The notes under the pieces: model-generated
What the model was told of the DNA's origin: nothing
The model's input: the letters and a program-made list of their open reading frames with translations, nothing else
The model's database searches: none
Origin: Propionibacteriaceae bacterium
GTDB taxonomy: Bacteria > Actinomycetota > Actinomycetes > Propionibacteriales > Propionibacteriaceae
Assembly: GCA_031265875.1 (NCBI GenBank)
Contig: JAISCA010000064.1
Coordinates: forward strand, 1 to 50,311
Length of the DNA stretch: 50,311 nucleotides
Direction of reading: 5' to 3'
Program-made: the position numbers and the translations under genes
In this document: positions 24,362 through 34,895 of the stretch, in pieces
How the letters are laid out: every line of letters begins with the position of its first letter
Numbering within the stretch: the stretch's first letter is position 1

Positions 24362-27300
24362 CCTGGATCAGGTGCTCTTGGAGGTCGAGCAGGGGTTGGC
24401 CCTGGTCGTCGGTGGTGCGTTGTTCCCAGCCCTCGGGGGTCAACCACCAGCTGGCCACCGAGGCGTCGAAGGCGAGGTCGAAGAGACGCCCGATCTGAGC
24501 GATGTGGGCCTCGTTCGACAGCTGGACCAAGACCTCGACCCGGCGGTCCAGGTTACGGTGCATGAGGTCGGCCGAGCCGATGCCGACGTGGGGGCTGCCA
24601 GCGTTGTCGAACCAGAAGAGGCGGGAATGCTCCAGGAAACGGCCCAGGATCGAGCGCACCCGTATGTTCTCGCTCAAACCGGGCACGCCGGCCCGCACCG
24701 CGCAGATGCCGCGCACCCAGAGGTCGACTTGGACGCCGGCCTGGCTGGCCCGGTAGAGCGCGTCCATGATGGCCTCGTCCACGATCGAGTTGACCTTGAT
24801 CCGGACCCGGCCGCCGGCGCCGCCCTGGGCCAGCAAGATCTCGCGCTCGATCATGTCGATCAGGCCGGACCGAATGCCGTGCGGCGACACGAACAGGCGG
24901 CGGTAATTGGTCTCGGCCGTCATGCCGGACAGATGGTTGAACAAACGGGCCACATCGTCGGTGATGACTGGGTTGGCCGTCAGCAAACCCATATCCTCGT
25001 ATATCCGAGCCGTCTTGGGATTGTAATTGCCGGTGCCGATGTGGCAGTAGCGGCGCAAGGCGTCGCCCTCGTCCCGGATGACCAGGGACAGCTTGCAGTG
25101 GGTCTTCAACCCGACCAAGCCGTAGACGACATGGACGCCGGCCTTCTCCAATTTACGGGCCCAAGCGATGTTGGCCCTCTCATCGAAGCGGGCCTTGATC
25201 TCGACTAGGGCTAGGACCTGTTTGCCGGCCCGGGCGGCGTCGATCAAGGCGTCCACGATGGGGGAATCGCCCGAGGTGCGGTAAAGAGTCTGTTTGATGG
25301 CCAACACTTGCGGATCGGCGGCGGCTTGCTCGACGAAACGCTGGACCGAGGTGGCGAAAGAGTCGTAGGGGTGCTGCAGCAAGACGTCGCGCTTCTTCAG
25401 AGCGCTGAACAGATCGGCTGGCCGGGCCGTCTCGACCTCGGCCAACTGCGGGTTGGTCTTGGATGGGAAGCCGGGGTATTTGAGGTCTTCGCGGTCCACC
25501 TCGGCGATGGCGAAGAGACCGGACAGGTCGAGCAAGCCACGCACGAAGAAGATCTCCTGCGGCGTGACGTCGAGGGCCTGAGCCAATTGGTCGAGTAGCT
25601 CGGGGCTGATGTCCTGTTCGACTTCGAGCCTGACCGGCGTGCGGCCGACCTTCTGCAGCAGCTCCTTCTCCAGCGCGAAGAGGATGTTCTCGGCGTCGTC
25701 CTCCTCGACCTCGACCTCCTCGTTGCGCGTCACCCGGAAGGCCGAGGCGCGCACCACTTCGAGGCCGACGAAGACGGAGTCCAGATGAGCCGCGATGACC
25801 TCTTCCAGGGGCACGAAACGGTCGTCGCTGAGCTTGAGGAAGCGGGGCAGGATGTCTGGCACCTTGACCCGGGCGAAGCCTTTGGAGCCGGTCTCGGGGT
25901 GGCGCAGTTGGACGGCCAAGTTGAGTGGGCGGCCGGAGATGTACGGGAAGGGGTGCGAGGGGTCGACCGCCAACGGCGTCAGGATGGGGAAGATACGGTC
26001 GGCGAAGAGCTGGTCCATCCGGGCCCGCTCCGACTTCAGCAATTCGTCCCAGTGCAAGATGTGGATGCCGGCCTCGGCCAGCTCGGGCCGGATGACCTCG
26101 GCGAAGACCTTGGCTTGGCGGGCGCTCAGATCGCGGGTGGTCGACATGATGGCGTCGTGCAACTCGCGGGGCAGCAATCCGGAGGTGCCGGGTTGGGCCA
26201 TGCCGGCCGCGATCCGGCGCTTCAGTCCGGCCACCCGGACCATGAAGAACTCGTCCAAGTTGGAGGAGAAGATGGCCAGGAACTTGGTCCGTTCCAGGAG
26301 CGGGACCCGGAGGCGGTCCTGGGCCAGGTCGAGCACCCGCCGGTTGAAGGCCAGCCAACTCAGCTCACGGTCGGAGTAGCGGCTCTCGGGCCGCTTCAGA
26401 TCGCTCAACCTAGCCGCTATCTCATCGTCGTAGTCCTCGGCTGAGTCGACCGAAGCGGGGCCGGAGTCGACTAGGTCGGCCGCGTCGTCGGCCGGAGCCA
26501 TCGACTCGACCGGTAGCGCCGCGGCCTCGGCCGCCACCTCTGGAGCGATGGAACCCACCGGCCCGGCTGCCTCGGAGACCACCGACTCGGAGATCTCCGT
26601 CCCCGAGACGGCTGCCTCGGACTGGTCCAGCGCCGACGGGGCGGATGCGAGGTCCAGCGCCAGGGACGGCTCAGCCGACTCAGACGGTTCAGCCGACTCA
26701 GACGGTTCAGCCGACTCAGACGGTTCAGCCGACTCAGACGGTTCAGCCGACTCAGACGGTTCAGCCGACTTAGACGGTTCAGCCGGTTCGGCCGGTTCCA
26801 GCGCGACCGACTCAGCCGCATCGACCTCAGCCGAGTCGGCTCCAGTCTGAACTGCGACCGGCTCAGAGGCGAGGTCGGCCTCGGCTGGACTGGGCTCAGC
26901 CGCCGCGACTGGCGCGAGCGGGTCGGTCTCAGCCGGCGGGGACGGAACCACCATCGCGGACGCCGTCTCCGGCGGGAAGTCGGGGCGGCGGGCGGGCGGG
27001 GGTGGCGGCGGGGCGGCCTCCCGCCCGGCCGGTGCGGCCGTCAGCAGGGCCTCGACCCAACCGATCTCAGCCGGGCCGGTCTCGGCGGCGGGCGCGACCG
27101 GGTCGACCGGAGCCTCCACTGACGTGGCCGGGAGGACCGGAGCGTCAACTGGCACGACCGGTTCGACCGGAGCGTCCACTGGCGCGGCCGGTTCGACCGG
27201 AGCGTCGAACGGGACGGGCGGCCATTGGGTGATCAGCGGCTCGGCCACAGCGGCCGGAGCGCCAGCCGGACCAGCCGGGCTGGCCGGTTCGGCCTGGGCC

Positions 27301-28604
27301 TCGGCCGGCGGCTGGACCAAGTCGGTCCAGAGCGGCAGGTCGTGGACACCGGTGATGTCGGTGGTCTGGCGCTCGGCCAGAGCGCTGGCCTCGGCGATCA
27401 AGGCCTGGGCCCGCTCGGCCCGGGCCCGACTGGTCGCGTCCAGCTCGTTCGGGGGCGACCACGAGGCGATGAAATCAGCCGCCGTCGGAGCGACCGTCTC
27501 CGCCTCGACGGGAGCGGCTGAGCCCGTCTCCGCCGGCTCGGCGGTGAAACCTGAGTCAGCCGCCAGTGAGGGCGCGGCCGGCTGGAACGGGGGCGGCGGC
27601 GCAGCCGGCTCGGCTGGGCCGGACTCGGCCCAGTTCAAAGCGGACCGTGGCACGGTGGCTCCGTAGGACGACTCGACCGTGTCGTCCAGCGTCGTCGTCC
27701 GGAGATCGATCTCGTCCGGCAGGGCCCGTTGAGGCCTCTCGGGCGGGCTGGCCGGCGAGAGCGGAGGGGACGCGGTGGCGGCCAAACCGAGCCAAGCCGA
27801 CTCCCCGGCTGGCAACGGCCGGTCCGGCGGGACGGTTCCGGTCTGGGCGCCGGCCCCGCCACCCAGCAGTAAGTCCAGGGCGGGGAAGTGCTCCGCCGAG
27901 CTAGGCGGCCCAGGCTCCGGATGGGTGGCCGGGCCGATCAGGCGGCCCAGGGCGGGGAAATCGGCCGGGTCGACGGCCAGGGTGGTCTCCTGCCAGGCTC
28001 GTTGGCCGACTGGCCCAGGCTCGACCGGCGTCACCTCGAACGGCGCGGGCTCGACCGCAGCGGGCGCTCCGGACCACTCCGGTGAATCCAACCAGCCCCG
28101 CGCGGGCTCGACCGGCGTCACCTCAACCGGCGCGGGCTCGACCGGCGTCGGCTCGAACGGCGCCGGCTCAGCCGCGGCTAGCGATCCAGACGGCGCCGGC
28201 GTGTCAGACCAACCCCGTGCCGGCTCAGGCGCATCGGCCCAACCACGCGCCGGTTCGGGCGCTCCGGCCCAGTCATAGGCGGACGACGCGGGCGACCCGG
28301 CCCAGTCGTACGCGGCCGGCCCGGCCGGATCGGCCGACGCCTCGACGGGAGAGCCCAGCGCCGCCTCGGTCCGGTGATCGAAGTCGGACCGTCTCGGTTC
28401 GAGGACGAGCGGCGCCCAGATCTGATCTTGGGCCCGGCGCTCGGGCGGGGCGCTCGATTCGCGAGTCTGATCGTCCACAGCGTCGAAGGGTAGGGCCCGG
28501 CGGGCAGGAGGGGGCTCGGCGAAATCGAAATCCGGATCGGCCTCACTGAACTCGATCACGACTTCGGGCGGCGCCGAATGGTCGGGTTGGCCCGGATGGC
28601 TCAT
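24333..28604 (-). CDS. ppk: Polyphosphate kinase 1 with giant disordered N-terminal extension
   Basis: 1423 residues, about twice the usual PPK1 length (~690-740). Residues from about 740 form a complete PPK1: [43 protein letters not shown], and the phospho-His motif GLKTHCKL (His near 1169), then [15 protein letters not shown] and [15 protein letters not shown]. The enzyme makes polyphosphate from ATP at the membrane. The first ~735 residues are rich in Pro, Ala, Glu and Ser, with repeats (EPSESA units; PVEPAPVEV-type units) and no visible fold. The frame is open throughout, and ATG 28604 overlaps the mshD stop by 4 bases, so the extension is probably really translated. An internal start near 26400 cannot be excluded. 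Confidence 0.88.
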   Translation of the reverse strand: MSHPGQPDHSAPPEVVIEFSEADPDFDFAEPPPARRALPFDAVDDQTRESSAPPERRAQDQIWAPLVLEPRRSDFDHRTEAALGSPVEASADPAGPAAYDWAGSPASSAYDWAGAPEPARGWADAPEPARGWSDTPAPSGSLAAAEPAPFEPTPVEPAPVEVTPVEPARGWLDSPEWSGAPAAVEPAPFEVTPVEPGPVGQRAWQETTLAVDPADFPALGRLIGPATHPEPGPPSSAEHFPALDLLLGGGAGAQTGTVPPDRPLPAGESAWLGLAATASPPLSPASPPERPQRALPDEIDLRTTTLDDTVESSYGATVPRSALNWAESGPAEPAAPPPPFQPAAPSLAADSGFTAEPAETGSAAPVEAETVAPTAADFIASWSPPNELDATSRARAERAQALIAEASALAERQTTDITGVHDLPLWTDLVQPPAEAQAEPASPAGPAGAPAAVAEPLITQWPPVPFDAPVEPAAPVDAPVEPVVPVDAPVLPATSVEAPVDPVAPAAETGPAEIGWVEALLTAAPAGREAAPPPPPPARRPDFPPETASAMVVPSPPAETDPLAPVAAAEPSPAEADLASEPVAVQTGADSAEVDAAESVALEPAEPAEPSKSAEPSESAEPSESAEPSESAEPSESAEPSESAEPSLALDLASAPSALDQSEAAVSGTEISESVVSEAAGPVGSIAPEVAAEAAALPVESMAPADDAADLVDSGPASVDSAEDYDDEIAARLSDLKRPESRYSDRELSWLAFNRRVLDLAQDRLRVPLLERTKFLAIFSSNLDEFFMVRVAGLKRRIAAGMAQPGTSGLLPRELHDAIMSTTRDLSARQAKVFAEVIRPELAEAGIHILHWDELLKSERARMDQLFADRIFPILTPLAVDPSHPFPYISGRPLNLAVQLRHPETGSKGFARVKVPDILPRFLKLSDDRFVPLEEVIAAHLDSVFVGLEVVRASAFRVTRNEEVEVEEDDAENILFALEKELLQKVGRTPVRLEVEQDISPELLDQLAQALDVTPQEIFFVRGLLDLSGLFAIAEVDREDLKYPGFPSKTNPQLAEVETARPADLFSALKKRDVLLQHPYDSFATSVQRFVEQAAADPQVLAIKQTLYRTSGDSPIVDALIDAARAGKQVLALVEIKARFDERANIAWARKLEKAGVHVVYGLVGLKTHCKLSLVIRDEGDALRRYCHIGTGNYNPKTARIYEDMGLLTANPVITDDVARLFNHLSGMTAETNYRRLFVSPHGIRSGLIDMIEREILLAQGGAGGRVRIKVNSIVDEAIMDALYRASQAGVQVDLWVRGICAVRAGVPGLSENIRVRSILGRFLEHSRLFWFDNAGSPHVGIGSADLMHRNLDRRVEVLVQLSNEAHIAQIGRLFDLAFDASVASWWLTPEGWEQRTTDDQGQPLLDLQEHLIQVMAARQRQP
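26674..26784 (-). repeat. 18 bp tandem repeat array inside ppk
   Basis: About six consecutive near-identical copies of an 18 bp unit (GACTCAGACGGTTCAGCC on the plus strand) encode repeated EPSESA on the minus strand, at about residues 606-645 of the PPK extension. The last copies vary by single bases. Confidence 0.85.
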
Positions 28605-29491
28605 GTCCCCTCCTTTCCCTCGGCAGCGTACCTAATGTCGCGCAGGCTGACACAAAAGCCCGAGCTCTCATAGAGGTGGACGACTCGGCCATTGTCCCCC
28701 TCGACGTAAAGGAAGACCTCACCGACGCCCCGTTCGGCCAGATGGGCCAAGCCGGCCTGGAGCAGGGCCCGGCCCAGACCTGAGCCGGAACGGTCCGGAT
28801 CGACCGCTAGGACGTAGACCTCGCCGGTGGCGGCGTCATGGCGCTTGGTCCAGTGGAAGCCGGCCAATCGTCCGTCGTCGCCCCAAGCCAGTAGCAGATC
28901 GGCCGGGTCGAACCAAGCGGTGGCCCGGCGGGCCTCGAAATCGGCCATGGTCCAGCGGCCCTGTTCCGGGTGCTGGCGGAAGGCACGGGCGTTGAGGGCC
29001 AATAGAGCGGCCTCGTCGCCCGGCTGGAAGGCCCGCAGCGAACAGCCGGCCGGCAGCTGGGCGGACCACGGCGGCAGTCCCGCCACCGAGCGGGTCAGAC
29101 GCCACAATTGGCGGACCGGCCGCAACCCCAGGGCGGCGGCCAAGGCCCGAGCCGCTGGCAGATCGCCGAAGGACCAGAACTCGGCCGCGGCGTCTGCCTG
29201 ACGGACGGCCTCGACCAAGCGCCGGCCCAGGCCTTGGCGGCGCCAGGTGGGATCGACCACCAATTGGACCGAGTGGTCGTCGTCGAGTTGGGCGTAACCC
29301 AGCAGCCGGCCGGACCGCCGCAGGGCCAGATGGGTCGCGCCGCCGGCTCGCCCGGCCAGGACCAAAGCGGCCTGATCGTTCAAGGGCGACACACAGTCGG
29401 CCGCCAGGGCCGCCGCCGCCAGCGCTTCGACCTGGCGCGACAGCGCCGGGTCGGCCACGACCGATCGATCGAGCCTGAAGGCGCTTGACAC
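28601..29491 (-). CDS. mshD: Mycothiol synthase (two GNAT domains)
   Basis: About 296 residues with tandem GNAT folds. The N-terminal one ([15 protein letters not shown]) is degenerate; the C-terminal one has [18 protein letters not shown] for acetyl-CoA binding and ends [19 protein letters not shown], the usual MshD signature. It acetylates cysteinyl-glucosaminyl-inositol to complete mycothiol, the actinobacterial low-molecular-weight thiol. GTG 29491 is chosen because TAGGCT lies 7 bases upstream and homologues start near here; the frame is open to GTG 29569. It overlaps ppk by 4 bases. In mycobacteria mshD lies beside glnR, which is also present in this window. Confidence 0.88.
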   Translation of the reverse strand: MSSAFRLDRSVVADPALSRQVEALAAAALAADCVSPLNDQAALVLAGRAGGATHLALRRSGRLLGYAQLDDDHSVQLVVDPTWRRQGLGRRLVEAVRQADAAAEFWSFGDLPAARALAAALGLRPVRQLWRLTRSVAGLPPWSAQLPAGCSLRAFQPGDEAALLALNARAFRQHPEQGRWTMADFEARRATAWFDPADLLLAWGDDGRLAGFHWTKRHDAATGEVYVLAVDPDRSGSGLGRALLQAGLAHLAERGVGEVFLYVEGDNGRVVHLYESSGFCVSLRDIRYAAEGKEGT

Positions 29492-29498
29492 GACGACC

Positions 29499-29504
29499 AG
29501 CCTA
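29499..29504 (-). promoter_or_regulatory. -10 element TAGGCT for a probable leaderless mshD mRNA
   Basis: TAGGCT on the minus strand is 7 bases before GTG 29491, with no ribosome site. This would be the promoter of the mshD-ppk operon. Confidence 0.4.
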
Positions 29505-29806
29505 ACGGGCCGACCGCGCCGGATGGGCGGGCTGGCCCGAGATGCCTTTGGTGTCTGGTTGAACCACACGCTACGCTCTGGGGCGTGATCGGATCAGACT
29601 GGGCGGGAGCGGCGTGCCGGAGTCGGCGCTGCCAGCCGAGCTGTCGAATGCCCCGAATGCGCTGAGGCCGCTGATCACATTCTGGCGCTGGGTCGGTTTC
29701 CGGTCGTTCTGACCGCCGCCGAGTCCGGCCGTAGACTGTCAGCCGCTGACCTATCAGTCCGTTCAGTCCGTCTGAACTACGCTCTCGCCCAATCCTGAGG
29801 AAAAAC

Positions 29807-30859
29807 ATGATCTCCCTGCACGACTTGCGCAAGTCGTACCCCGCCACGGCCTCGTCGCCCGGCGTCGAAGCTCTGCGCGGCGTCAGCCTGGAAGTGGCCG
29901 AAGGCGAGGTCCACGGCATCGTGGGCGAGTCCGGGGCCGGCAAGTCGACCCTGGTGCGTTGCGTCAACCTGCTGGAACGGCCGACTTCGGGCCAGGTGGT
30001 GGTGAATGGAATCGACCTGACCGCCCTGCCGGAGTCGCGTCTGCGCCAGGCCCGGCGCAACATCGGCATGATCTTCCAACACTTCAACCTGCTCAGCTCC
30101 CGCACCGTCCAGGGCAACGTCGAGTTGGCCTTGGAATTAGCCGGGTTGCCCCGGCGCGAGCACAAAGGGCGCAGCCTGGAGCTGCTGGAGTACGTCGGCT
30201 TGGCTGAACGGGCGCGCTCCTTTCCCAGCCAATTGTCGGGCGGGCAGAAGCAGCGGGTCGGCATCGCCCGCGCCCTGGCCGCCAATCCCAAGGTGTTGTT
30301 GTCCGATGAGGCCACCAGCGCCCTCGACCCGGCCACCACGGCCGACATCTTGGGCCTGATCCGCCAACTCAACCGCCAGCTCGGCCTGACCGTCTTGCTC
30401 ATCACCCATCAGATGGAGGTGGTGCGCAAGGTCTGCGACTCCGTCACCTTGATGCGCGATGGCCTAGTCGTCGAACAAGGTGACTTGAACGAAGTCTTGA
30501 CCCGGCCCGACTCGGACCTGTCCAACGGCCTGTTCGACCTCGGTCCGCAAGAGGCCGGGGCAGGGTTGGCCCTGCTCGAGATCACCTTCGCCGGCGGCAA
30601 CTCCAGTCAGCACATCATCTCGCGGCTGGCCCGCCAGTTCGACCTCGATTTCTCCATCGACGCCGCCGCCATCGAGGTCATCGGCGGCGTCAACGTCGGC
30701 CGTATCCGGTTGGAGGCCAGCGCCCGCGACGTGGCCGCCAGCGGCACCTTGGACTGGCTGCGCCAGCAAGGCTTGATCGTCCGTCTGTTCACACCGCCGG
30801 ACGATCCGGCCCCGGACCGATCCGACGGCGGCGCCGCAGACGAAGGAGGACGAGCGTGA
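29807..30859 (+). CDS. metN: Methionine ABC transporter ATP-binding protein
   Basis: 350 residues. The ABC domain (about 1-245) has Walker A GESGAGKST, Q-loop, signature LSGGQKQR, Walker B VLLSDEAT and the H-loop (LLITHQME). The C-terminal ~90 residues form the NIL regulatory domain typical of MetN, which inhibits transport when methionine binds. GAGGAAAAAC precedes ATG 29807. metI overlaps by 4 bases and metQ follows, giving the usual metNIQ order. No SAM riboswitch was recognised in the upstream 220 bases, so control may be by a repressor. Confidence 0.95.
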   Translation: MISLHDLRKSYPATASSPGVEALRGVSLEVAEGEVHGIVGESGAGKSTLVRCVNLLERPTSGQVVVNGIDLTALPESRLRQARRNIGMIFQHFNLLSSRTVQGNVELALELAGLPRREHKGRSLELLEYVGLAERARSFPSQLSGGQKQRVGIARALAANPKVLLSDEATSALDPATTADILGLIRQLNRQLGLTVLLITHQMEVVRKVCDSVTLMRDGLVVEQGDLNEVLTRPDSDLSNGLFDLGPQEAGAGLALLEITFAGGNSSQHIISRLARQFDLDFSIDAAAIEVIGGVNVGRIRLEASARDVAASGTLDWLRQQGLIVRLFTPPDDPAPDRSDGGAADEGGRA

Positions 30860-31521
30860 ACTTCGACTTGCTCAGCCGCGCTCTGCCCACCCTGTTGGAG
30901 GCCACCCGCGACACCTTGACCATGGTCGGCCTGGCCATGCTGGTCACCATCGTGCTGGGTCTGCCGCTCGGCATCGTGGTGGCCACCACCGGCAAGGGCG
31001 GCGTCCTGCAGTGCCGTCCGCTCAACTGGCTGCTCGGCTTCATCATCAACATCGGCCGCTCGATGCCTTTCATCATCTTGATGGTGGCCTTGATCCCGTT
31101 CACCCGCTTCCTGGTCGGCGGCTCGCTCGGCGTCAAGGGCGCCGTCGTACCACTGTCCGCCGCCGCCATCCCCTTCTTCGCCCGGCTGGTCGAGATCGCC
31201 GTGCGCGAGGTGCCGAACGGCCTGATCGAAGCCGCCCGTTCGCTGGGCGGCGGCCGACTGTCCGTCTGCGTCAAGGTTCTCTTGCCCGAAGCCCTGCCCG
31301 CCATCATCCTGGGCCTGACCACCACCATCGTCTCCTTGATCAGCTACTCCGCCATGGCCGGCACCATCGGAGCCGGCGGTCTGGGCGACGTGGCCCTGCG
31401 CTACGGCTACCAGCAATACAAACTGGAGTACATGTTCTCCACCCTCGTCATCATCGTCATCATCGTCCAGATCATTCAGATGGTCGGCAGCTGGGGAGCC
31501 AACCGCCTGTCCCACCGCTGA
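30856..31521 (+). CDS. metI: Methionine ABC transporter permease
   Basis: 221 residues with five membrane segments and the permease EAA-type motif EAARSLGGG followed by a conserved Gly. It pairs with MetN to form the methionine and D-methionine importer. GTG 30856 overlaps the metN stop (GTGA), and a ribosome site GAAGGAGG lies just upstream. metQ starts 59 bases after the stop. Confidence 0.95.
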   Translation: MNFDLLSRALPTLLEATRDTLTMVGLAMLVTIVLGLPLGIVVATTGKGGVLQCRPLNWLLGFIINIGRSMPFIILMVALIPFTRFLVGGSLGVKGAVVPLSAAAIPFFARLVEIAVREVPNGLIEAARSLGGGRLSVCVKVLLPEALPAIILGLTTTIVSLISYSAMAGTIGAGGLGDVALRYGYQQYKLEYMFSTLVIIVIIVQIIQMVGSWGANRLSHR

Positions 31522-31580
31522 TCCGAACTCCGTCCAGCTATCAATCGACCGAGCCACCCACTGACCGAGAAAGGTCCAGC

Positions 31581-32426
31581 ATGAAGAGAAGAACCGCCAC
31601 CCGACTGCTCCTAGCGGCGACCGCCGCCCTCCTGATCGCCCCGCTGTCGGCCTGCGGCGAGGCCAAGCCCGATCCCAACCCCTCCGACTCGACCGCGAGC
31701 GGCGCTTTGACCACACTGAAGGTCGGCGTCACGGCCGGGCCGGCCGAACAGATCCTGACCTACGCCGCGGTCACCCAGGCCAAGGCCGAGGGCCTCCTGA
31801 TCGAGGTCAAGGTCTTCACCGATTTCACCACCCCGGACAACGCCCTCAAGGAGGGCGAGTTGGACGCCAACCTGTACCAGCACAAGCCCTTCCTGGACAA
31901 TTACAACAGCCAACAGAACGGCAATCTGGTGGCCCTGGATGAGGTCTACCTACTGCCCATCACGCTCTACTCCAAGCGTTGGAACGCCGTCTCCGAGATC
32001 CCCGGCGGGGCCACCATCTCATTGCCCAACGACCCCTCCAACGAGGCCCGCGCCCTCCAGCTGTTGGCCGGCCTGGGCTTGATCTCGATCAGCGACGGCG
32101 CCACCACCGTGAATGACATCATCCGTAACCAGCACGACTTCGAGTTCGTCGAGCTGTCGGCCGACACCGTGGTGCCGACCCTGGACGACGTCGACGCCGG
32201 CGTGGTCAACTTCAACTACGCCCTGTCCTCGGGCTTGACCAACGAGCGTGAGCCGCTGGAGATCGAGCCCTCGGCCAATTCGCCCTACTTCGTGGTCCTG
32301 GCCACCCAGTCCGGCCGCCAGAGCGAAGCCGCCATCGAGACCCTGAACCGGATCCTGACCAGCCCGCAGACGGTGGCCTGGATCGCCGAGGAGTTCAAGG
32401 GCCTGGTCCTGACCCCGGGCGTCTGA
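31581..32426 (+). CDS. metQ: Methionine-binding lipoprotein
   Basis: 281 residues. A lipoprotein signal peptide ends in the lipobox PLSAC (Cys near residue 27), so the protein is anchored outside the membrane. The mature part has the NlpA/MetQ signature: LKVGVTAGPAEQIL, then NALKEGELDANLYQHKPFLD and VVNFNYALSSGL. It delivers methionine to MetNI. GAAAGG precedes ATG 31581; the same frame is open upstream but is non-coding there. A very strong terminator follows. Confidence 0.95.
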   Translation: MKRRTATRLLLAATAALLIAPLSACGEAKPDPNPSDSTASGALTTLKVGVTAGPAEQILTYAAVTQAKAEGLLIEVKVFTDFTTPDNALKEGELDANLYQHKPFLDNYNSQQNGNLVALDEVYLLPITLYSKRWNAVSEIPGGATISLPNDPSNEARALQLLAGLGLISISDGATTVNDIIRNQHDFEFVELSADTVVPTLDDVDAGVVNFNYALSSGLTNEREPLEIEPSANSPYFVVLATQSGRQSEAAIETLNRILTSPQTVAWIAEEFKGLVLTPGV

Positions 32427-32434
32427 TCCGTCGA

Positions 32435-32485
32435 CCCGGTTCCGCCCGTCGTCTCGGCTCTAGCCGGACGACGGGCGGAACCGGG
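32435..32485 (+). terminator. Strong hairpin terminator after metNIQ
   Basis: CCCGGTTCCGCCCGTCGTC (32435-32453) pairs with GACGACGGGCGGAACCGGG (32467-32485), a perfect 19 bp stem. After a one-base bulge, CGGC/GCCG closes a TCTA loop. Confidence 0.85.
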
Positions 32486-32571
32486 GTCCGAGGCCCAGCC
32501 TTGACCCGCCCAGCTCTGCCGTACAGTGATGTCCTCCGCCCGCGCCGGGGCGGCCGTATGAAAGCGAGCCC

Positions 32572-33945
32572 ATGACCACCACGCTCGACCAACTGCGTCG
32601 CCTCAGCCCGATCCTGGAGCCGGGCCAGGACGGCTTCGCCGACTACCTAAATGACCGTTCCGTCTGGACCGCGCCGGCCGCCCCCCTGGCGGTCGCCCTG
32701 CCCGAATCGACCGCCCAGGTGGCGGCTCTGGTGACTTGGTGCGCCGAGCACAAGGTGCCGGTCATCCCCCGCGGCACCGGCACCGGCGTGTCCGGCGGCT
32801 CGACCGCCCGGGCCGGTTCCATCGTGCTCTCGGTCGAACGGATGGACCAGATCCTGCAGATCGACCCGGCCGCGCGCCAAGTCCGGGTCCAACCGGGTCT
32901 GATCAACGCCGACCTGCGTCGTGCGGTCGAGCCCATGGGCCTGTTCTACCCGCCCGACCCGGCCTCCATGGCGGAGTCCAGCATCGGCGGCAACATCGCC
33001 ACCAACGCCGGCGGCCTATTCTGCCTTAAATACGGTGTGACTAGGGATTACGTCATCTCGCTGGAGGTCGTCATCGGCACCGGCGAGGTCCTCCGGCTGC
33101 GCCGGCCGGTGCCGAAGGACGTCATGGGCTACGACCTGGCCTCGCTCATCGTCGGCTCCGAAGGCACCCTCGGCGTCGTGACCGAGGCCACGCTCAGACT
33201 GATCCCTCTGCCCAGCGACCCGGTGGCCACCGTGATGGGGCGCTTCGACGCCATGGAGCCGGTCGGCCGGGCCATCGAGGACTTGTTCCGGGCCGGCCTC
33301 GACCCGATCGCCTTGGAGTTCGTCGACCCGGTCTTCATGGACGCCGTGGCGCGCTACAACCAGGAGCCGCCCAACCGGGCCAGGACCTCGGTCCTGATCG
33401 CCCAGATCGCCATGACCCATCCCTTGGACGACCCCGCCAACCAGGGCCGGGCGACCGAGGCGGTCTTCCGCCAGGCCGGGGCCCGGACGGTCGAGTGGAG
33501 CGCCAGCGCGGCCGAGGCCGACCGTCTGATGGCGGACCGGCGGCTCTGTTTCACCGCCCTCAGCGCCGAAGGGCCGACCGTCTCCGAGGACGTCTCGGTG
33601 CCGCGCACCGAGTTGGGCCGCCTACTGGTGGCGATCGAGCGGGTGGCGGCTCAGCACGACCTCGTCATCGCCACCATGGGCCACGCCGGCGACGGCAACT
33701 TGCATCCCTGCATCCCGATCCCGCCCGGACCGGACGGCGACGCCCGGGCCCAGGCCGCCTTCGACGCCATCATGGCCGAGGCCCTGGCTCTGGGCGGATC
33801 GGTCACCGGGGAGCACGGCGTCGGACTGCTCAAGGCCGAGGCCATGAGCCAGGCCCTGGGCCTGACCCAGATGGTGCTGCACCGGTCCATCAAGCAGGCC
33901 TTCGACCCGGCTGGCATCCTCAACCCCGGCAAGGTGCTGCTCTGA
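32572..33945 (+). CDS. glcD: FAD-linked oxidase, GlcD / D-lactate dehydrogenase type
   Basis: 457 residues of the vanillyl-alcohol-oxidase fold. The FAD-binding PP-loop is visible as RGTGTGVSGGSTA, followed by SIGGNIATNAGG and a long substrate domain. The end GNLHPCIPI, GGSVTGEHGVGLLK and FDPAGILNPGKVL is typical of glycolate oxidase subunit GlcD and D-lactate dehydrogenases; the substrate cannot be told apart by sequence alone. GlcE/GlcF partners are absent, which favours a stand-alone D-2-hydroxyacid dehydrogenase. ATG 32572 follows GAAAGCGAGC; a -10 like TACAGT lies ~45 bases upstream. It is convergent with glnR. Confidence 0.82.
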   Translation: MTTTLDQLRRLSPILEPGQDGFADYLNDRSVWTAPAAPLAVALPESTAQVAALVTWCAEHKVPVIPRGTGTGVSGGSTARAGSIVLSVERMDQILQIDPAARQVRVQPGLINADLRRAVEPMGLFYPPDPASMAESSIGGNIATNAGGLFCLKYGVTRDYVISLEVVIGTGEVLRLRRPVPKDVMGYDLASLIVGSEGTLGVVTEATLRLIPLPSDPVATVMGRFDAMEPVGRAIEDLFRAGLDPIALEFVDPVFMDAVARYNQEPPNRARTSVLIAQIAMTHPLDDPANQGRATEAVFRQAGARTVEWSASAAEADRLMADRRLCFTALSAEGPTVSEDVSVPRTELGRLLVAIERVAAQHDLVIATMGHAGDGNLHPCIPIPPGPDGDARAQAAFDAIMAEALALGGSVTGEHGVGLLKAEAMSQALGLTQMVLHRSIKQAFDPAGILNPGKVLL

Positions 33946-33994
33946 GCCTGGGCCGGTTGGGCCGTTCAGATCAGTTAGACCGTCGGACCAGCTA

Positions 33995-34024
33995 GACCGG
34001 CCGGAGCGGCGGGAGCGGCCGGTC
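33995..34024. terminator. Hairpin between convergent glcD-like and glnR genes
   Basis: GACCGGCCG (33995-34003) pairs perfectly with CGGCCGGTC (34016-34024) around a 12-base loop, midway between two converging genes. Confidence 0.6.
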
Positions 34025-34058
34025 GTCCAGATCATTCGAGCCGCTCGCTCCGGTCGGA

Positions 34059-34712
34059 TCAAGGACGGATGGCGAAGCGGTAGCCGACGTTACGGACGGT
34101 GCCGATCAGCCACTCGTGCTCCGGGCCCAGCTTGGCCCGCAGCCGGCGGACGTGGACGTCGACCGTACGGGTGCCGCCGTAGTAGTCGTAGCCCCAGACC
34201 TCGGCCAGCAGGTGCTCGCGGGAGAAGACCCGGCCCGGATGGAGGGCGAGGTATTTGAGCAACTCGAACTCGGTGTAGGTCAACTCCAAGTGAGAGCCGT
34301 CCAGCACCACCGAGTAGGCCGCCTCGTCGATCACCAGGTCGCCCACCGTGATGGTCTCGGCGTAGGTCTCGGGCGGGGCGGTGACGATGCGCAGACGGGC
34401 GTCGTACTCAGCCGGCCCGGCTCCGTCCAGGATGAAATCGACGCAGCTCCAGTCCTGGGAGTAGACCGCCAGGCCGCCCTCGGCCAGGATGGCCAGCCGG
34501 GGCACCATGATGCCGGCCGAACCGAACAATTGGCAGACCGTCTTAGCCGCCACCAGGTCATTGCGGGCGTCCACCACGACCACGTCGACCCCGGCCGAGT
34601 CGGTCAAGACCTGGTCGGTCGGCCGGCGGGTGAGCAGCGAGTGCGGCAACAGCGACAGCGGCGGCACCGGGTTGGGCCCAGGCCGGTCTGTGATCAGCAA
34701 AATTGTCGCCAC
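34059..34712 (-). CDS. glnR: GlnR-type nitrogen regulator (OmpR-family winged helix)
   Basis: About 217 residues. The N-terminal receiver-like domain keeps VVVVDARNDLVAAK, which is typical of actinobacterial GlnR, an orphan regulator without a partner kinase. The C-terminal OmpR-type winged helix shows LTYTEFELLKYLALHPGRVFSR and RTVDVHVRRLRAKL. GlnR controls glutamine synthetase, ammonium transport and related genes. GTG 34712 is chosen because GAGGAGGAG lies 6-7 bases before it; the frame continues to an unlikely TTG at 34742. Its closeness to dtd, nitrobindin-like gene and ygfZ parallels the mycobacterial glnR/mshD region. Confidence 0.85.
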   Translation of the reverse strand: MATILLITDRPGPNPVPPLSLLPHSLLTRRPTDQVLTDSAGVDVVVVDARNDLVAAKTVCQLFGSAGIMVPRLAILAEGGLAVYSQDWSCVDFILDGAGPAEYDARLRIVTAPPETYAETITVGDLVIDEAAYSVVLDGSHLELTYTEFELLKYLALHPGRVFSREHLLAEVWGYDYYGGTRTVDVHVRRLRAKLGPEHEWLIGTVRNVGYRFAIRP

Positions 34713-34895
34713 CGACGCCTCCTCCTCGCTATTAGCGAACAATAGTGGACGGAATGAGTCAGCCCGATGACGTTTCGTGATCGCAGCTTGAGCGGGCGGC
34801 GGCTGGCGCCGGCCGGGCTGTCTCGACCGCCCCGGCGCAGGCTTCGGGCACCATCCAGCCAGCGTCAGGCGGACCAGGCCACATTCTCGTCGGCC

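Noticed and set aside
26674-26784. CRISPR-like tandem repeats
   Set aside because: They are direct 18 bp repeats without spacers and in frame with ppk, so they are coding repeats.
29580-29806. SAM riboswitch upstream of metN
   Set aside because: No SAM-I, SAM-II or SAM-IV consensus segment could be recognised in the 220 bases upstream.
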